Shown: positions 1 through 8,169, numbered from the stretch's first letter. The stretch: 64,000 nt of DNA from an uncultured Acetatifactor sp. (GCA_904501885.1 CAJGCP010000010.1:1-64000); one strand, 5' to 3'. The notes: generated from the letters alone by a model not told the origin. Program-made: numbers and translations.

Positions 1-8
1 ACTACCAA

Positions 9-99
9 GGAGATGTATCGAAGTGGTCGTAACGAGAACGACTCGAAATCGTTTTGTCGGTGTTGAGCCGGCACGTGGGTTCGAATCCCACCATCTCCG
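9..99 (+). tRNA. tRNA-Ser (anticodon CGA)
   Basis: A class II tRNA cloverleaf can be drawn directly. The acceptor stem is GGAGATG with CATCTCC, the anticodon stem AACGA/TCGTT encloses the loop CTCGAAA giving anticodon CGA (serine, codon UCG), there is a long variable arm around GTCGG/GCCGGC as expected for serine tRNAs, and the T arm is GTGGG-TTCGAAT-CCCAC. The discriminator base is G. CCA is not encoded and would be added after transcription. Confidence 0.95.
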
Positions 100-106
100 C
101 TAAGAT

Positions 107-139
107 AAAAGCCAGTGGCGTAAATAGCCGCTGGCTTTT
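107..139 (+). terminator. Rho-independent terminator after tRNA-Ser
   Basis: AAAAGCCAG-TGGC pairs with GCCG-CTGGCTTTT around a short loop and runs into a T-rich end. It lies just downstream of the tRNA, so it most likely ends the tRNA transcript. Confidence 0.8.
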
Positions 140-166
140 GTCGCCTAAATATAAGGAGGAAAATCA

Positions 167-865
167 ATGATATACCTAACCGGAGACACCCACGGAGACT
201 TTGAAAGATACTTAGAATTCACAAACAAGATTAATCCCACCGATAATGACGTGATGATTGTTCTTGGTGATGCCGGATTAAATTATTACGGCGACGATAG
301 AGATACCTACCGCAAGCAGTTTGTAAATAATTTTCCTTTTACTACTTTCTGTATCCACGGGAATCACGAAATGCGTCCCTTTGATATAACGAGTTATAAG
401 TTCAAAGAGTTTTGCGGGGGAAAAGTCTGGTTCGAAGAGGAATATCCGAATCTCCTATTTGCAAAAGATGGGGAAATATTTAATTTTGGTGGACTTTCCT
501 GTATCGTCATTGGCGGAGCCTACAGTGTAGATAAGTACTACCGCCTTGCCCGCGGTTGGAACTGGTTTGAAAACGAACAGCCTTCTGCAGAAATCAAGGA
601 ATATGTCGAAAAGCAACTCGCTTCTCACAATAACAAAATTGACATTGTGCTATCACACACCTGCCCTCTAAAATATGAACCCACCGAGGTTTTCTTGCCG
701 ATGATCGAGCAAAGCACAGTAGACAACTCAACAGAACGGTGGCTGGATACCATTGAAGAGAAAATAGCATATTCCAAATGGTATTGTGGACATTATCATA
801 CAATTAAGAAAATTGATAAGATGCAGTTTATGTTTGAGGACATAGACATATTAAAGATTTCTTGA
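167..865 (+). CDS. Calcineurin-like metallophosphoesterase
   Basis: A 232-residue protein with the ordered metal-binding motifs of the calcineurin-like phosphoesterase fold: GDTHG near residue 6, GDAGLNYYG near 34, GNHE near 66, LSHTCP near 162 and GHYH near 208. These residues normally hold a dinuclear metal centre that hydrolyses phosphoesters. There is no signal peptide, so it should be cytoplasmic. The start follows AAGGAGG at a good distance. The substrate cannot be told from sequence. It sits alone between the tRNA and the toxin-like locus, and its stop codon lies inside the -35 element of the next promoter. Confidence 0.85.
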   Translation: MIYLTGDTHGDFERYLEFTNKINPTDNDVMIVLGDAGLNYYGDDRDTYRKQFVNNFPFTTFCIHGNHEMRPFDITSYKFKEFCGGKVWFEEEYPNLLFAKDGEIFNFGGLSCIVIGGAYSVDKYYRLARGWNWFENEQPSAEIKEYVEKQLASHNNKIDIVLSHTCPLKYEPTEVFLPMIEQSTVDNSTERWLDTIEEKIAYSKWYCGHYHTIKKIDKMQFMFEDIDILKIS

Positions 866-893
866 CTTTCGAACATATGTTTGTTATTATAAT
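862..893 (+). promoter_or_regulatory. SOS promoter of the small peptide: -35/-10 with a LexA box
   Basis: TTGACT (862-867) is followed by TATTAT (885-890, 17-nt spacer) overlapping TATAAT (888-893). Between them lies CGAACATATGTTTG (870-883), which fits the Gram-positive LexA operator CGAACRNRYGTTYG at every position. LexA bound there would cover the spacer and block RNA polymerase, so the downstream peptide should be induced by DNA damage. The motif and spacing are seen; regulation is inferred. Confidence 0.8.
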
Positions 894-1000
894 GATAGGT
901 GCTACCATAACGGTAGGCGGTTAGTCCTTCTTCCAGAGGACTGTGACCTCTGTTTACATAGAAATCCATTTTTGGAAATCTCAAAATGGAGGTATTGCTC

Positions 1001-1099
1001 ATGTTAACCATCGAAGGCTTGATTGCTGTTATTAGCTTATGTGCTACTTTCTTCAGTCTTGGCTATTCGCATGGTCGAAATAGCAAGACACAAAAATAA
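1001..1099 (+). CDS. Small hydrophobic peptide, putative holin-like type I toxin
   Basis: A 32-residue ORF with one predicted membrane span (about residues 5-23, rich in Ile, Leu, Phe, Ala) and a basic polar tail ending in Lys. The length, the MLTIEGLIAVISL-type start and the charged tail resemble the putative holin-like toxins of Firmicutes type I systems. GGAGG at 988-992 is 8 nt upstream of ATG. That RBS is partly paired in a hairpin, TCCATTTT (965-972) with AAAATGGA (983-990), a typical toxin-mRNA feature. The promoter carries a LexA box and a converging promoter lies downstream. Toxicity is inferred from family resemblance and layout. Confidence 0.75.
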   Translation: MLTIEGLIAVISLCATFFSLGYSHGRNSKTQK

Positions 1100-1180
1100 C
1101 CGCCCTGTCCTGAGAAAACCTGGCGGTCATTTTGATCATCACTTTTATTAGGGCTAACCGTCTATCGGTAGCACTTTTTA
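1093..1180 (-). ncRNA. Putative antitoxin small RNA, convergent to the peptide mRNA
   Basis: A minus-strand transcript from the promoter at 1185-1216 would start near 1180 with a GTGCTACC-type 5' end and stop at a hairpin ACCGCC/GGCGGT followed by TTATTTTTG, giving roughly 85-90 nt. It would be antisense to the 3' untranslated end and last codons of the peptide mRNA. No ORF of note lies in it. The layout resembles par/fst and txpA/ratA loci; the ends are estimates. Confidence 0.6.
1099..1127. terminator. Bidirectional terminator shared by the peptide mRNA and the antisense RNA
   Basis: ACCGCC (1099-1104) pairs with GGCGGT (1122-1127). On the minus strand the stem is followed by TTATTTTTG, a good U-run; on the plus strand by a weaker CATTTTG. 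The stop codon of the peptide overlaps the stem base. Confidence 0.6.
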
Positions 1181-1184
1181 CATA

Positions 1185-1216
1185 ATTATAGTACCATTTA
1201 ACCACTAATATGTCAA
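1185..1216 (-). promoter_or_regulatory. Promoter of the putative antitoxin RNA
   Basis: On the minus strand TTGACA (1211-1216) is followed by TACTAT (1188-1193, 17-nt spacer) overlapping TATAAT (1185-1190). It has no LexA box, so it should be constitutive. The -35 overlaps the 3' end of the neighbouring GH99-like gene. Confidence 0.6.
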
Positions 1217-2430
1217 ATATTTTCACTCTTTAATTGTTTTTCACAAAACTCCTTAAAGTCCGGCGTCTTCCATGATTTGTTATAGCCACCAAAACCTTGG
1301 TCATGGGGTGCGATATAATCGGGGAGATTGTCGCACTCCGTGAGGGCTTCACGAATGGCTTGTAAGTATTTGTAACCAAACTTGTGGCTGGGTGCCACGA
1401 AGTGACCCTCGTCCCACTCGTTCCAGTTGTCAATCATGATAATCTTTCTTGCCCAAGAATCCTCCGGCGTATTGTCGGAGATTTGTTTCATTCTGCGAAG
1501 GACTTCTCGGTACTTTTCAGGGCTCAGATACCAGATGTTTGCTTCTTCTCTAAATCGATATCCCAAGTCATTCCACTTCTGGCTGAATCTAGGTGTGGGA
1601 TCAGAGAAGCAGGATGCGGTGGCCACGAATTTCGTGGGGTCGAAGGCCATGTTCTTTTCCAGTTTTCCACATTGCTGATTCATAATATCCTCTTCGTCAG
1701 GATAAAAATCGTAAGGGGAATTATATCCGGCATTATATCCAAATCTGAAATCATAGCCTCTGGCCATCATATCATCGAACACTTCTTTTTCGGGTGTAAT
1801 ATTGCAAACCGCGAAGGTCATGCCGTCGAAGCCGAATTTCTTGGCATATTCACGGCAGGCATCAAAGGTTCGCTTCTGACTTTCCGCGCTTTCGAAACAC
1901 TCGTTGAGGCGGAACTGGGCCCACACAAAAAGCACGGGCTTGTTGTCAATGACCAGATAATTGTCCCTCTTAAAATAGTTTTCCATCCAGAAGGGCATCA
2001 GGTTTTCCACCATGTCCTTTTCATCGGTACCGCACCAGCGAGGAGACGCCTCGAACATGATGGCAAATTTCATCATATCCTGATATTTAGCGTTGAAAAA
2101 TGCTTCGTGAATGCCGTGGGCACATCTCAAATAGTCCATTTGAATGGGCTTGCCCAGATATTCCGGATAGCGATACCAACAATAGATAAAGCAGTTGATG
2201 CCATGCTCCAATGCCCATTTGATTTCCCAGTCACAGACTTCCGGGTTTTCCTCATCATAGTAACCCATCAGAGGGGTTCTGTCCGGGTACTCTTCTGCCA
2301 AATCATTGAATCCTTCGTGGATGCCTGCTGCCCCCTTTTTCCATGCCGCATAGTAATGGGCTGCCACGATACGGTCAGAGGTGGCGGGCTCAGGCTTAGG
2401 TACATAGGAATTAAGTTTTACATTATACAT
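1213..2430 (-). CDS. GH99-like / WbsX family (glycosyltransferase WbsX-like) protein
   Basis: A 405-residue cytoplasmic protein without a signal peptide. Near the N-terminus it has AAHYYAAWKKG, then CDWEIKWALEHGINCFIYCWY, and near the C-terminus IIMIDNWNEWDEG. This set is typical of the WbsX / glycoside-hydrolase-99-like TIM-barrel family, whose members act on or build glycans; the exact substrate is not readable. AAAGGATT precedes the ATG. It follows the sugar isomerase gene by about 50 nt on the same strand, so the two are probably one operon for using a carbohydrate. Confidence 0.75.
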   Translation of the reverse strand: MYNVKLNSYVPKPEPATSDRIVAAHYYAAWKKGAAGIHEGFNDLAEEYPDRTPLMGYYDEENPEVCDWEIKWALEHGINCFIYCWYRYPEYLGKPIQMDYLRCAHGIHEAFFNAKYQDMMKFAIMFEASPRWCGTDEKDMVENLMPFWMENYFKRDNYLVIDNKPVLFVWAQFRLNECFESAESQKRTFDACREYAKKFGFDGMTFAVCNITPEKEVFDDMMARGYDFRFGYNAGYNSPYDFYPDEEDIMNQQCGKLEKNMAFDPTKFVATASCFSDPTPRFSQKWNDLGYRFREEANIWYLSPEKYREVLRRMKQISDNTPEDSWARKIIMIDNWNEWDEGHFVAPSHKFGYKYLQAIREALTECDNLPDYIAPHDQGFGGYNKSWKTPDFKEFCEKQLKSENI

Positions 2431-2483
2431 GATGCCAATCCTTTCTTGTCTTATAATATACTTCTTGTCCTACAATGTTCGTT

Positions 2484-3929
2484 TTATCTCACAATCACAT
2501 ATTCAATGCCGAGAATCTCTGCAATCTTGGCGAGGGTATCCGCATGGTGCCCTACACCCAATGCGTAATGGTGGGTAGGGCCTTCCATCACCCACTTCTT
2601 CACAAATTCCTTGGTGGTGGGAGCAAAGAAGCCGCGGGTATTGGTGTTACCGGTAGGAGGGATGGGCCCTTCCTTGGAAATACCTTCTCCAATCACGAAT
2701 TTGAATTTGTTCTCTGCCGTCTGGGTAATGCCCAGCATGGTGATAGGACCTTCTTTAATCTTAAACTCCACACTGGCACCACTGCCGGGTTTGCCGTGGT
2801 ATTTCTTCAGGCTACGAAGCACCGGCTTGCCCTCTGCAATTGCCAAATGATGAGGACCATCGTGTCCTACCAGAATAAAATCCTCCGCGAAATCAAAGGG
2901 ATGGAACTCTGCAAAACTTCCGCCGATATTCAATCGGTCCATAATTAACATGGCAATACAGGTCTTGATATCATATTCACCACACATAGGGATGCCCTGC
3001 GCATTTAAGATAGAGTTACCCACAATAAAGGTGGTTGCCACTTTTCTGTGCAGGCTGTCTGCACCACCCTCATAGTAGTAAGCCAAACCGGTGAGGTTGT
3101 ATTTTTCTACGAATTTATCCAACGCCACTGCAGATTTTGCCGCTTGGTATTTATCTGCATCTGTCAGTTTAGATGTGACCGGGTCAGATTTAGGCTCCGG
3201 CATATCAAACTCTTCATCGATGACGCGAATCTTTGCCTGAATTTCCTCTTCTGTCACTTCATTATATAATTCCAATACATCATCCACTTCCAAAAGGGGC
3301 ACATGAAGGCCAAATGCTGCAGAAATCGCCGTGGGATCCGCATGCATATCGTACATGGCTTCCATGGTGTGACCCATGAGACCCATTCTGGCGCCTCTCA
3401 AATCGTGCAGCACCTTAGCAATATCGCACCACTTTGCAATCTCCTTCTTGGCCTCTTCGTCCCCATACAGGGTACCGATAATACAGTCGCTGATCTTCTT
3501 GCCTAAACGATTGGCCACACCGATAAACTCGGGCACAGAACAGATATTGTCGTTTTCCAACTGCATAAAGGTATTTGCCTTGGTATAGTCCAGTGCCGCT
3601 CTGGGCTGTAACGCCACCAGTACCATAGGACGATTTACTTCTCTGATGATAGGTGCAAACACGCTGGATGTGGCGTAAGTAATCATGTTGCAGAAAATCA
3701 AATCCACATTAGCCGCCTGCATCTGTTGCGCTGCCGCATATGCTTTTTCTGAAGTGTCAATCATACCAAAGTCAATGATTTCCACTTCATTCTCTGCTGT
3801 CATATCACACAAATCCTTGTGATATCCACACAGATTTTCATATAAGCCTTCAAATTGGTCGAAGTAGGTAGCGTGAGCCACGGCAAACACACCGACACGG
3901 GCCGTCCGTTTTTTCTTTCTTTCAATCAT
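2484..3929 (-). CDS. L-fucose/L-arabinose isomerase family protein
   Basis: A 481-residue protein with the isomerase fold signature: an N-terminal domain with IDFGMIDTSEKAYAAAQQM and QPRAALDYT, then the likely metal ligands in YYYEGG, CGEYDIKT, EDFILVGHDGPHH and, near the C-terminus, LGVGHHAD. These match the two acidic residues and two histidines that hold Mn2+ in L-arabinose and L-fucose isomerases, which convert aldoses to ketoses. The length is near that of AraA (about 500). AAGGAGAG precedes ATG. It is divergent from an AraC-type regulator, its probable controller. The sugar cannot be assigned. Confidence 0.8.
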   Translation of the reverse strand: MIERKKKRTARVGVFAVAHATYFDQFEGLYENLCGYHKDLCDMTAENEVEIIDFGMIDTSEKAYAAAQQMQAANVDLIFCNMITYATSSVFAPIIREVNRPMVLVALQPRAALDYTKANTFMQLENDNICSVPEFIGVANRLGKKISDCIIGTLYGDEEAKKEIAKWCDIAKVLHDLRGARMGLMGHTMEAMYDMHADPTAISAAFGLHVPLLEVDDVLELYNEVTEEEIQAKIRVIDEEFDMPEPKSDPVTSKLTDADKYQAAKSAVALDKFVEKYNLTGLAYYYEGGADSLHRKVATTFIVGNSILNAQGIPMCGEYDIKTCIAMLIMDRLNIGGSFAEFHPFDFAEDFILVGHDGPHHLAIAEGKPVLRSLKKYHGKPGSGASVEFKIKEGPITMLGITQTAENKFKFVIGEGISKEGPIPPTGNTNTRGFFAPTTKEFVKKWVMEGPTHHYALGVGHHADTLAKIAEILGIEYVIVR

Positions 3930-3996
3930 CTTCGTCTCTCCTTACCATCTGCAAGGGCATTTCTGTCCTGCATTCACATATATCGCACTTTATATC

Positions 3997-4025
3997 TTGG
4001 TTTTATCATTTCCACATGCTATAAT
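3997..4025 (+). promoter_or_regulatory. Promoter of the AraC-type regulator
   Basis: TTGGTT (3997-4002), 17-nt spacer, then a perfect TATAAT (4020-4025). It lies in the divergent spacer between the isomerase and regulator genes, about 50 nt upstream of the chosen ATG at 4077. Confidence 0.6.
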
Positions 4026-4076
4026 CAAGGTGCAAATCAAACAAAAATTTGTGTAAAACAAAGATTCGGAGGCGCT

Positions 4077-4922
4077 ATGCTGTTTTCAGAGATTACTCCC
4101 TTTGTCAGATACGCAAGATATCTGAATTTAAGTGGAAATTCCTATTATGATGAAGTTGTAGGACTGGATGCCCGCCTTTTCTACTGTATAAATGGGTATA
4201 GTAAAATAAAGATTTCTGATACAGAGTACGAAATGTCCACCGGAGATTTGCTCATTATCTGTGCTGGAATCCCCTATCATATTCTGACGCCGGAGCATTC
4301 TGTAAGCTATATCGCCATCAATTTTGACTATAGTCAAAATGCTGCCCGACAAACGATTCCCATCAAGCCTGTTTTACCGGAGGAGTTCAAAAAATGCCTT
4401 CTGGTGGATAAGACCATAGTGGAAGAGCCTGCCATTTTGCAGGATATCCTTTATGTAAAAAATTTTGAAGCATTGCAAAAGAGATTGTCTTTACTGGTGC
4501 GGGAATACACGCAGAAGCTTTTGTACCATGAGCAAAAATGCAGCCACCTGCTGGCGGAATGCATTACGGACTGTCTGCGGTATCGGGAACTGGGGAGCAC
4601 TTCTTTAGAAAAGGAATCCTCCCACCGAATCCTTGCCTATATCCATGAACACTATGCCGAGAATCTGACCAACCATTCCGTAGGTCAAGAATTCGGCTAT
4701 CACGCCAATTATGTCAGCGCTTTGATGAAGCGGATTACAGGCATGCCCCTTCATCGGTATGTCATTCACATCCGACTGATGAATGCGGCCAGCTTATTGG
4801 AAAACACCAATTTAAGCATTGGCGAAATTGCCCTTGCCTGTGGTTTTTGCGACATAGCTTATTTTTCCGGCTATTTCAAAAAACATTTTGGTATCACCCC
4901 ATCCCATTATAGAAATGTATAA
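4077..4922 (+). CDS. AraC-family transcriptional regulator
   Basis: A 281-residue regulator. The N-terminal half is a cupin-like sensor (GDLLIICAGIPYHILTPE near residue 55), and the last ~100 residues hold two helix-turn-helix units ending in the AraC signature IGEIALACGFCDIAYFSGYFKKHFG. A longer in-frame reading starts at 3855, but GGAGG at 4068-4072 and the TATAAT at 4020 favour ATG 4077. It is divergent from the isomerase/GH99-like pair and followed by D-lactate dehydrogenase, so it probably responds to a sugar and controls these neighbours. Confidence 0.88.
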   Translation: MLFSEITPFVRYARYLNLSGNSYYDEVVGLDARLFYCINGYSKIKISDTEYEMSTGDLLIICAGIPYHILTPEHSVSYIAINFDYSQNAARQTIPIKPVLPEEFKKCLLVDKTIVEEPAILQDILYVKNFEALQKRLSLLVREYTQKLLYHEQKCSHLLAECITDCLRYRELGSTSLEKESSHRILAYIHEHYAENLTNHSVGQEFGYHANYVSALMKRITGMPLHRYVIHIRLMNAASLLENTNLSIGEIALACGFCDIAYFSGYFKKHFGITPSHYRNV

Positions 4923-5017
4923 GAAAAGAAACGCATAGAATTGGCATAACAGGCGATACTTTTGAATATGAGACAATTCAAAATTTTTCGCAAAAAAAAC
5001 ATAACAGGAGACACGCA

Positions 5018-5998
5018 ATGAAAATCTTATTTTATGACACAAAAAAGTATGACCGCCAGAGTTTTCAACTGGCATTGAGGCACTTCCCTGATATCAACAT
5101 AGACTTCACCTCTTCTGATTTAGATCCCATCACCGCCTCCCTGGCACAGGGGTACGATGCGGTATGTGCCTTTGTCAGTTCCGATGTGGGGACGAGAACT
5201 TTGGAAATATTACACCAAATGGGCGTTGGATTGGTGCTGATGCGCTGCGCCGGATTTAACAATGTGGATATGGAAGCCGCTACGCAATATGGTATTCAGG
5301 TAATGCGTGTGCCCGGTTACTCTCCCGAGGCTGTGGCAGAGCACGCCATGGCACTGGCGCTGGCCTGCAACCGTCGCATTCACAAAGCCTACGTACGTGT
5401 GCGAGAAAATGATTTCAGTCTAAATGGCCTCATGGGCATGAATTTCTACCGGAAAACTGCCGGCATCATCGGCACCGGAAAAATCGGCGCAGCCATGTGC
5501 CGCATCTGCCATGGCTTTGGTATGCGGGTGATTGCTTATGATATTTACGAAAACCCCGACTTAAAAGACATTGTGCAATATGTATCTCTTGACACACTGC
5601 TTTCTGACAGTGATGTCATTTCTTTGCACTGTCCCCTGATGGATTCCACCCATCACATGATAAATAAAAACACCATCTCCCAAATGAAAGATGGTGTGAT
5701 TTTCGTCAATACTTCCCGCGGTGCTCTGGTGAAAACCCAGGATTTGATTGATGGTATTCGTATGCATAAATTTGCCAGTGTGGGATTAGATGTCTACGAG
5801 GAAGAAACGGACAATGTTTTTGAGGACCGTTCCGATGAAATCCTAGAGCATTCCACCACTGCCAGATTACTGTCCTTCCCCAATGTAGTGATTACCTCCC
5901 ACCAGGGATTTTTTACTCAGGAAGCGCTGGAAGCTATCGCTCATACCACGCTGCAGAATGCCATGGACTATCGCGATGGTGTAGAAAAACCCTTTTAA
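5018..5998 (+). CDS. ldhA: D-lactate dehydrogenase, D-isomer 2-hydroxyacid dehydrogenase family
   Basis: A 326-residue NAD-dependent enzyme that would reduce pyruvate to D-lactate, regenerating NAD+ in fermentation. The Rossmann motif GIIGTGKIGAAM is near residue 149. The catalytic Arg is in NTSRGALV, the Glu in GLDVYEEE, and the His in SHQGFFTQEALEAIA; the HQ-x-F-x-T-x-EA form is characteristic of D-lactate dehydrogenases within the superfamily. CAGGAGACACGCA precedes ATG. Its stop overlaps the convergent MATE gene by 4 bp. Confidence 0.88.
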   Translation: MKILFYDTKKYDRQSFQLALRHFPDINIDFTSSDLDPITASLAQGYDAVCAFVSSDVGTRTLEILHQMGVGLVLMRCAGFNNVDMEAATQYGIQVMRVPGYSPEAVAEHAMALALACNRRIHKAYVRVRENDFSLNGLMGMNFYRKTAGIIGTGKIGAAMCRICHGFGMRVIAYDIYENPDLKDIVQYVSLDTLLSDSDVISLHCPLMDSTHHMINKNTISQMKDGVIFVNTSRGALVKTQDLIDGIRMHKFASVGLDVYEEETDNVFEDRSDEILEHSTTARLLSFPNVVITSHQGFFTQEALEAIAHTTLQNAMDYRDGVEKPF

Positions 5999-7386
5999 TT
6001 ATCTTTCACCAGATTGTTGATCCAGGAGCCTTTTTTTACAAACCAAAAGCCAACAAATGACTTTAGCATGTCCCCCATCTGACAAAGACAGTACAGCATC
6101 GGTAAAGTCAAACTTGTATATCGGCTGAGAATAAATGCAAAGGGAATATTGAATCCCCATAAAACACCGCTGTCAAACACAAAGGTGATACCTGTTTTGC
6201 CGCCTGTACGAAGGGTAAAATAACAAGCATGGCAAAATCCGTAAAACGGCATAAAAAACGCCATAATATACAAAATTGAGGTGGCCAGACCTTTGACCGT
6301 ATCAGAGGTTTGGTAAATTTCCGGAAACAGGGGTGCTAACACCACCATCACCATGCCAATCAACACACAAGAAAATACAGAAAATGCAATCAGTTTCGTA
6401 TCATGGTCCCTTGCTTCTGTTAATTTTCCTGCGCCCAACAACTGTCCTACAATAATGGAAATCGCCGTACCCATTGCCATATATACAATACTGCACAGAT
6501 TAAATATGGTGGTAGAAATATTGACCGCTGCCACCGCATCCAATCCCCTGGTGGAATAGCATTGATTCATCATGGCCATGCCGGAACCCCACAAAATCTC
6601 ATTTATCATAATGGGGATTCCTGTTTTCACAATGCTGGTCGCAAGACCTGTAGGAACACGCATCGTCCGATATACACCCACGATAAAGGGCATCTTTTCC
6701 GTATTTCTATGTGTCCACCAGATGATAAAGAACATCTGGACAAATCTTGACAACGCAGTGGCCGCTGCCGCACCCACAACACCCCATTTCGGGAAACCAA
6801 ATTTTCCATAAATGAGCAGATAATTAAATACCAGGTTCACGCACACCGCCATCACACTGGCGATCATAGGAATTTTTGTCTCACCGCATTCTCTCAGCGC
6901 ACTGGCATAGGCTTCACCAATCGCAAACGGTAATAGCCCCACCAACATTATCATCAAATACTGTTTGCCAAAACCAAGGGTGGCCGCCAATGCTTCCGCA
7001 TTTCCTTCCCCGTGTAAAAACAACAAAATCAATGGTTCTCCCCATAACAAAAGGACTGTGACGCCCACAGTCACACAGATCATACTGATAATTATGCGGA
7101 GGCGGAAAGTGTCTTGAATGCCTTTCACATTTTTACTTCCAAAAAATTGAGCACCGAAAATACCGGTGGCCGCATTCACGCCAAAGACCGCCAGATTAAA
7201 TACAAAGATAATCTGATTCACAATGGCAATACCGGACATCTGCTCAGTGCCGATACGTCCCACCATAATATTGTCCAATAAATTGACAAAGGTGGTAATG
7301 CCGTTCTGAATCATTACCGGCAAGGCCACCGCAAGTACCATTTTATAAAATTGTTTGTCTCCAATTAATTTCTTCCAAATCGACAT
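5995..7386 (-). CDS. MATE family efflux transporter
   Basis: A 463-residue integral membrane protein with about 12 hydrophobic spans and the paired-repeat layout of MATE transporters (LLDNIMVGRIGTEQMSGIAIV near residue 37, GAQFFGSKN near 82, VGQLLGAGKLTEARDH in the second half). MATE proteins export cationic drugs and metabolites using Na+ or H+ gradients. GGGAGA precedes ATG. The substrate is unknown. It is followed on the same strand by an NrdG-like activase gene only because of packing; no functional link is evident. Confidence 0.9.
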   Translation of the reverse strand: MSIWKKLIGDKQFYKMVLAVALPVMIQNGITTFVNLLDNIMVGRIGTEQMSGIAIVNQIIFVFNLAVFGVNAATGIFGAQFFGSKNVKGIQDTFRLRIIISMICVTVGVTVLLLWGEPLILLFLHGEGNAEALAATLGFGKQYLMIMLVGLLPFAIGEAYASALRECGETKIPMIASVMAVCVNLVFNYLLIYGKFGFPKWGVVGAAAATALSRFVQMFFIIWWTHRNTEKMPFIVGVYRTMRVPTGLATSIVKTGIPIMINEILWGSGMAMMNQCYSTRGLDAVAAVNISTTIFNLCSIVYMAMGTAISIIVGQLLGAGKLTEARDHDTKLIAFSVFSCVLIGMVMVVLAPLFPEIYQTSDTVKGLATSILYIMAFFMPFYGFCHACYFTLRTGGKTGITFVFDSGVLWGFNIPFAFILSRYTSLTLPMLYCLCQMGDMLKSFVGFWFVKKGSWINNLVKDN

Positions 7387-7412
7387 ACAAATCTCCCGTG
7401 CACAAACTCCTG

Positions 7413-8111
7413 CTATTCTACACCACGAAGCACGACCTTGTCCACATATTTTCTCATAATAGAAGCTATGTCCTCCAATTCCCCACGGGTATATTCTTCA
7501 CACATATGAGGAGAAAGCACATTGTCGCTATGCTTATAACTTTGGATATAGTAGGCTGTACTACCTGCCAACCACGCTCCAATTATCTCAAATTCTTCCG
7601 TAGCATGAATTCCTTTCACCACTGTGGTGCGGAATTCATAGGGGATTTTACCCTCTTTCAGAAATTCCACGGTCTGCTTGACAGGCTTTAAGTCAATCCC
7701 CGGCACACCCGTGGCAAGAGCATAATTTTCAGGCGACGCCTTGATGTCCATAGCCACATAATCCAAAAGCCCTTGTTCAATCAACTGCTCCACCACATCA
7801 GGACGGAATCCATTGGTATCCAGTTTCACCAGATACCCTAACTCTTTTACCTTCCGTATAAACTCTGTCAAGTCTGACTGTAGCGTAGGCTCGCCTCCGG
7901 TGATGCATACGCCTTGTAGCATACCCTTTCTTTTCCTCAGATGGGTAAAAACTTCCTCTTCTGAAATCGTGGGCACATCCTCTCCCGGACAGAGTAATTC
8001 GCTATTATGACAAAAAGGGCATCGAAAATTACAGCCACCGGTAAAAACGGTCGCCGCCAAATGCTCCGGATAATCCAACAATGTAAGTTTTTGAAATCCG
8101 TGAATTCTCAT
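7413..8111 (-). CDS. nrdG: Anaerobic ribonucleotide reductase activating protein-like radical SAM enzyme
   Basis: A 232-residue radical SAM protein. The [4Fe-4S] motif is CNFRCPFC near residue 26, followed by CITGGEPTLQSD (SAM binding). It belongs to the glycyl-radical-enzyme activases of the NrdG type, which use SAM to place a radical on a glycine in the partner. The start MRIHGFQKLTLLDYP at 8111 is preferred over a longer in-frame one because AAAGGGCGGG precedes it. No nrdD or other glycyl-radical enzyme is in the window, so its partner is elsewhere and the NrdG role is an inference. Confidence 0.8.
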   Translation of the reverse strand: MRIHGFQKLTLLDYPEHLAATVFTGGCNFRCPFCHNSELLCPGEDVPTISEEEVFTHLRKRKGMLQGVCITGGEPTLQSDLTEFIRKVKELGYLVKLDTNGFRPDVVEQLIEQGLLDYVAMDIKASPENYALATGVPGIDLKPVKQTVEFLKEGKIPYEFRTTVVKGIHATEEFEIIGAWLAGSTAYYIQSYKHSDNVLSPHMCEEYTRGELEDIASIMRKYVDKVVLRGVE

Positions 8112-8169
8112 TTCCCGCCCTTTCTCCTTCCGCGCGTGATTTCGCATCGGAAAAGTACATTTGATTCTA

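Larger units (their letters stand above)
899..1175. repeat. Inverted repeat flanking the small-peptide locus
   Basis: The left arm (about 899-928) and the right arm (about 1151-1175, read on the minus strand) both begin GTGCTACC and continue to GGTTAG-T/C-CC, with a few differences between. Each arm starts just after the -10 box of one of two converging promoters, so both RNAs should carry nearly the same 5' end. Each arm can also fold on itself (CTACC/GGTAG on the left). Confidence 0.8.

Noticed and set aside
1..8. ACTACCA at the window start, which looks like the CCA end of a preceding tRNA.
   Set aside because: Too short to support a tRNA, and the spacing to the next tRNA would be a single base; nothing else of it is in the window.
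1384..2568. A 394-codon plus-strand ORF opposite the GH99-like gene.
   Set aside because: It mirrors the codons of the real gene, has no RBS or recognisable domains, and crosses the real start region.
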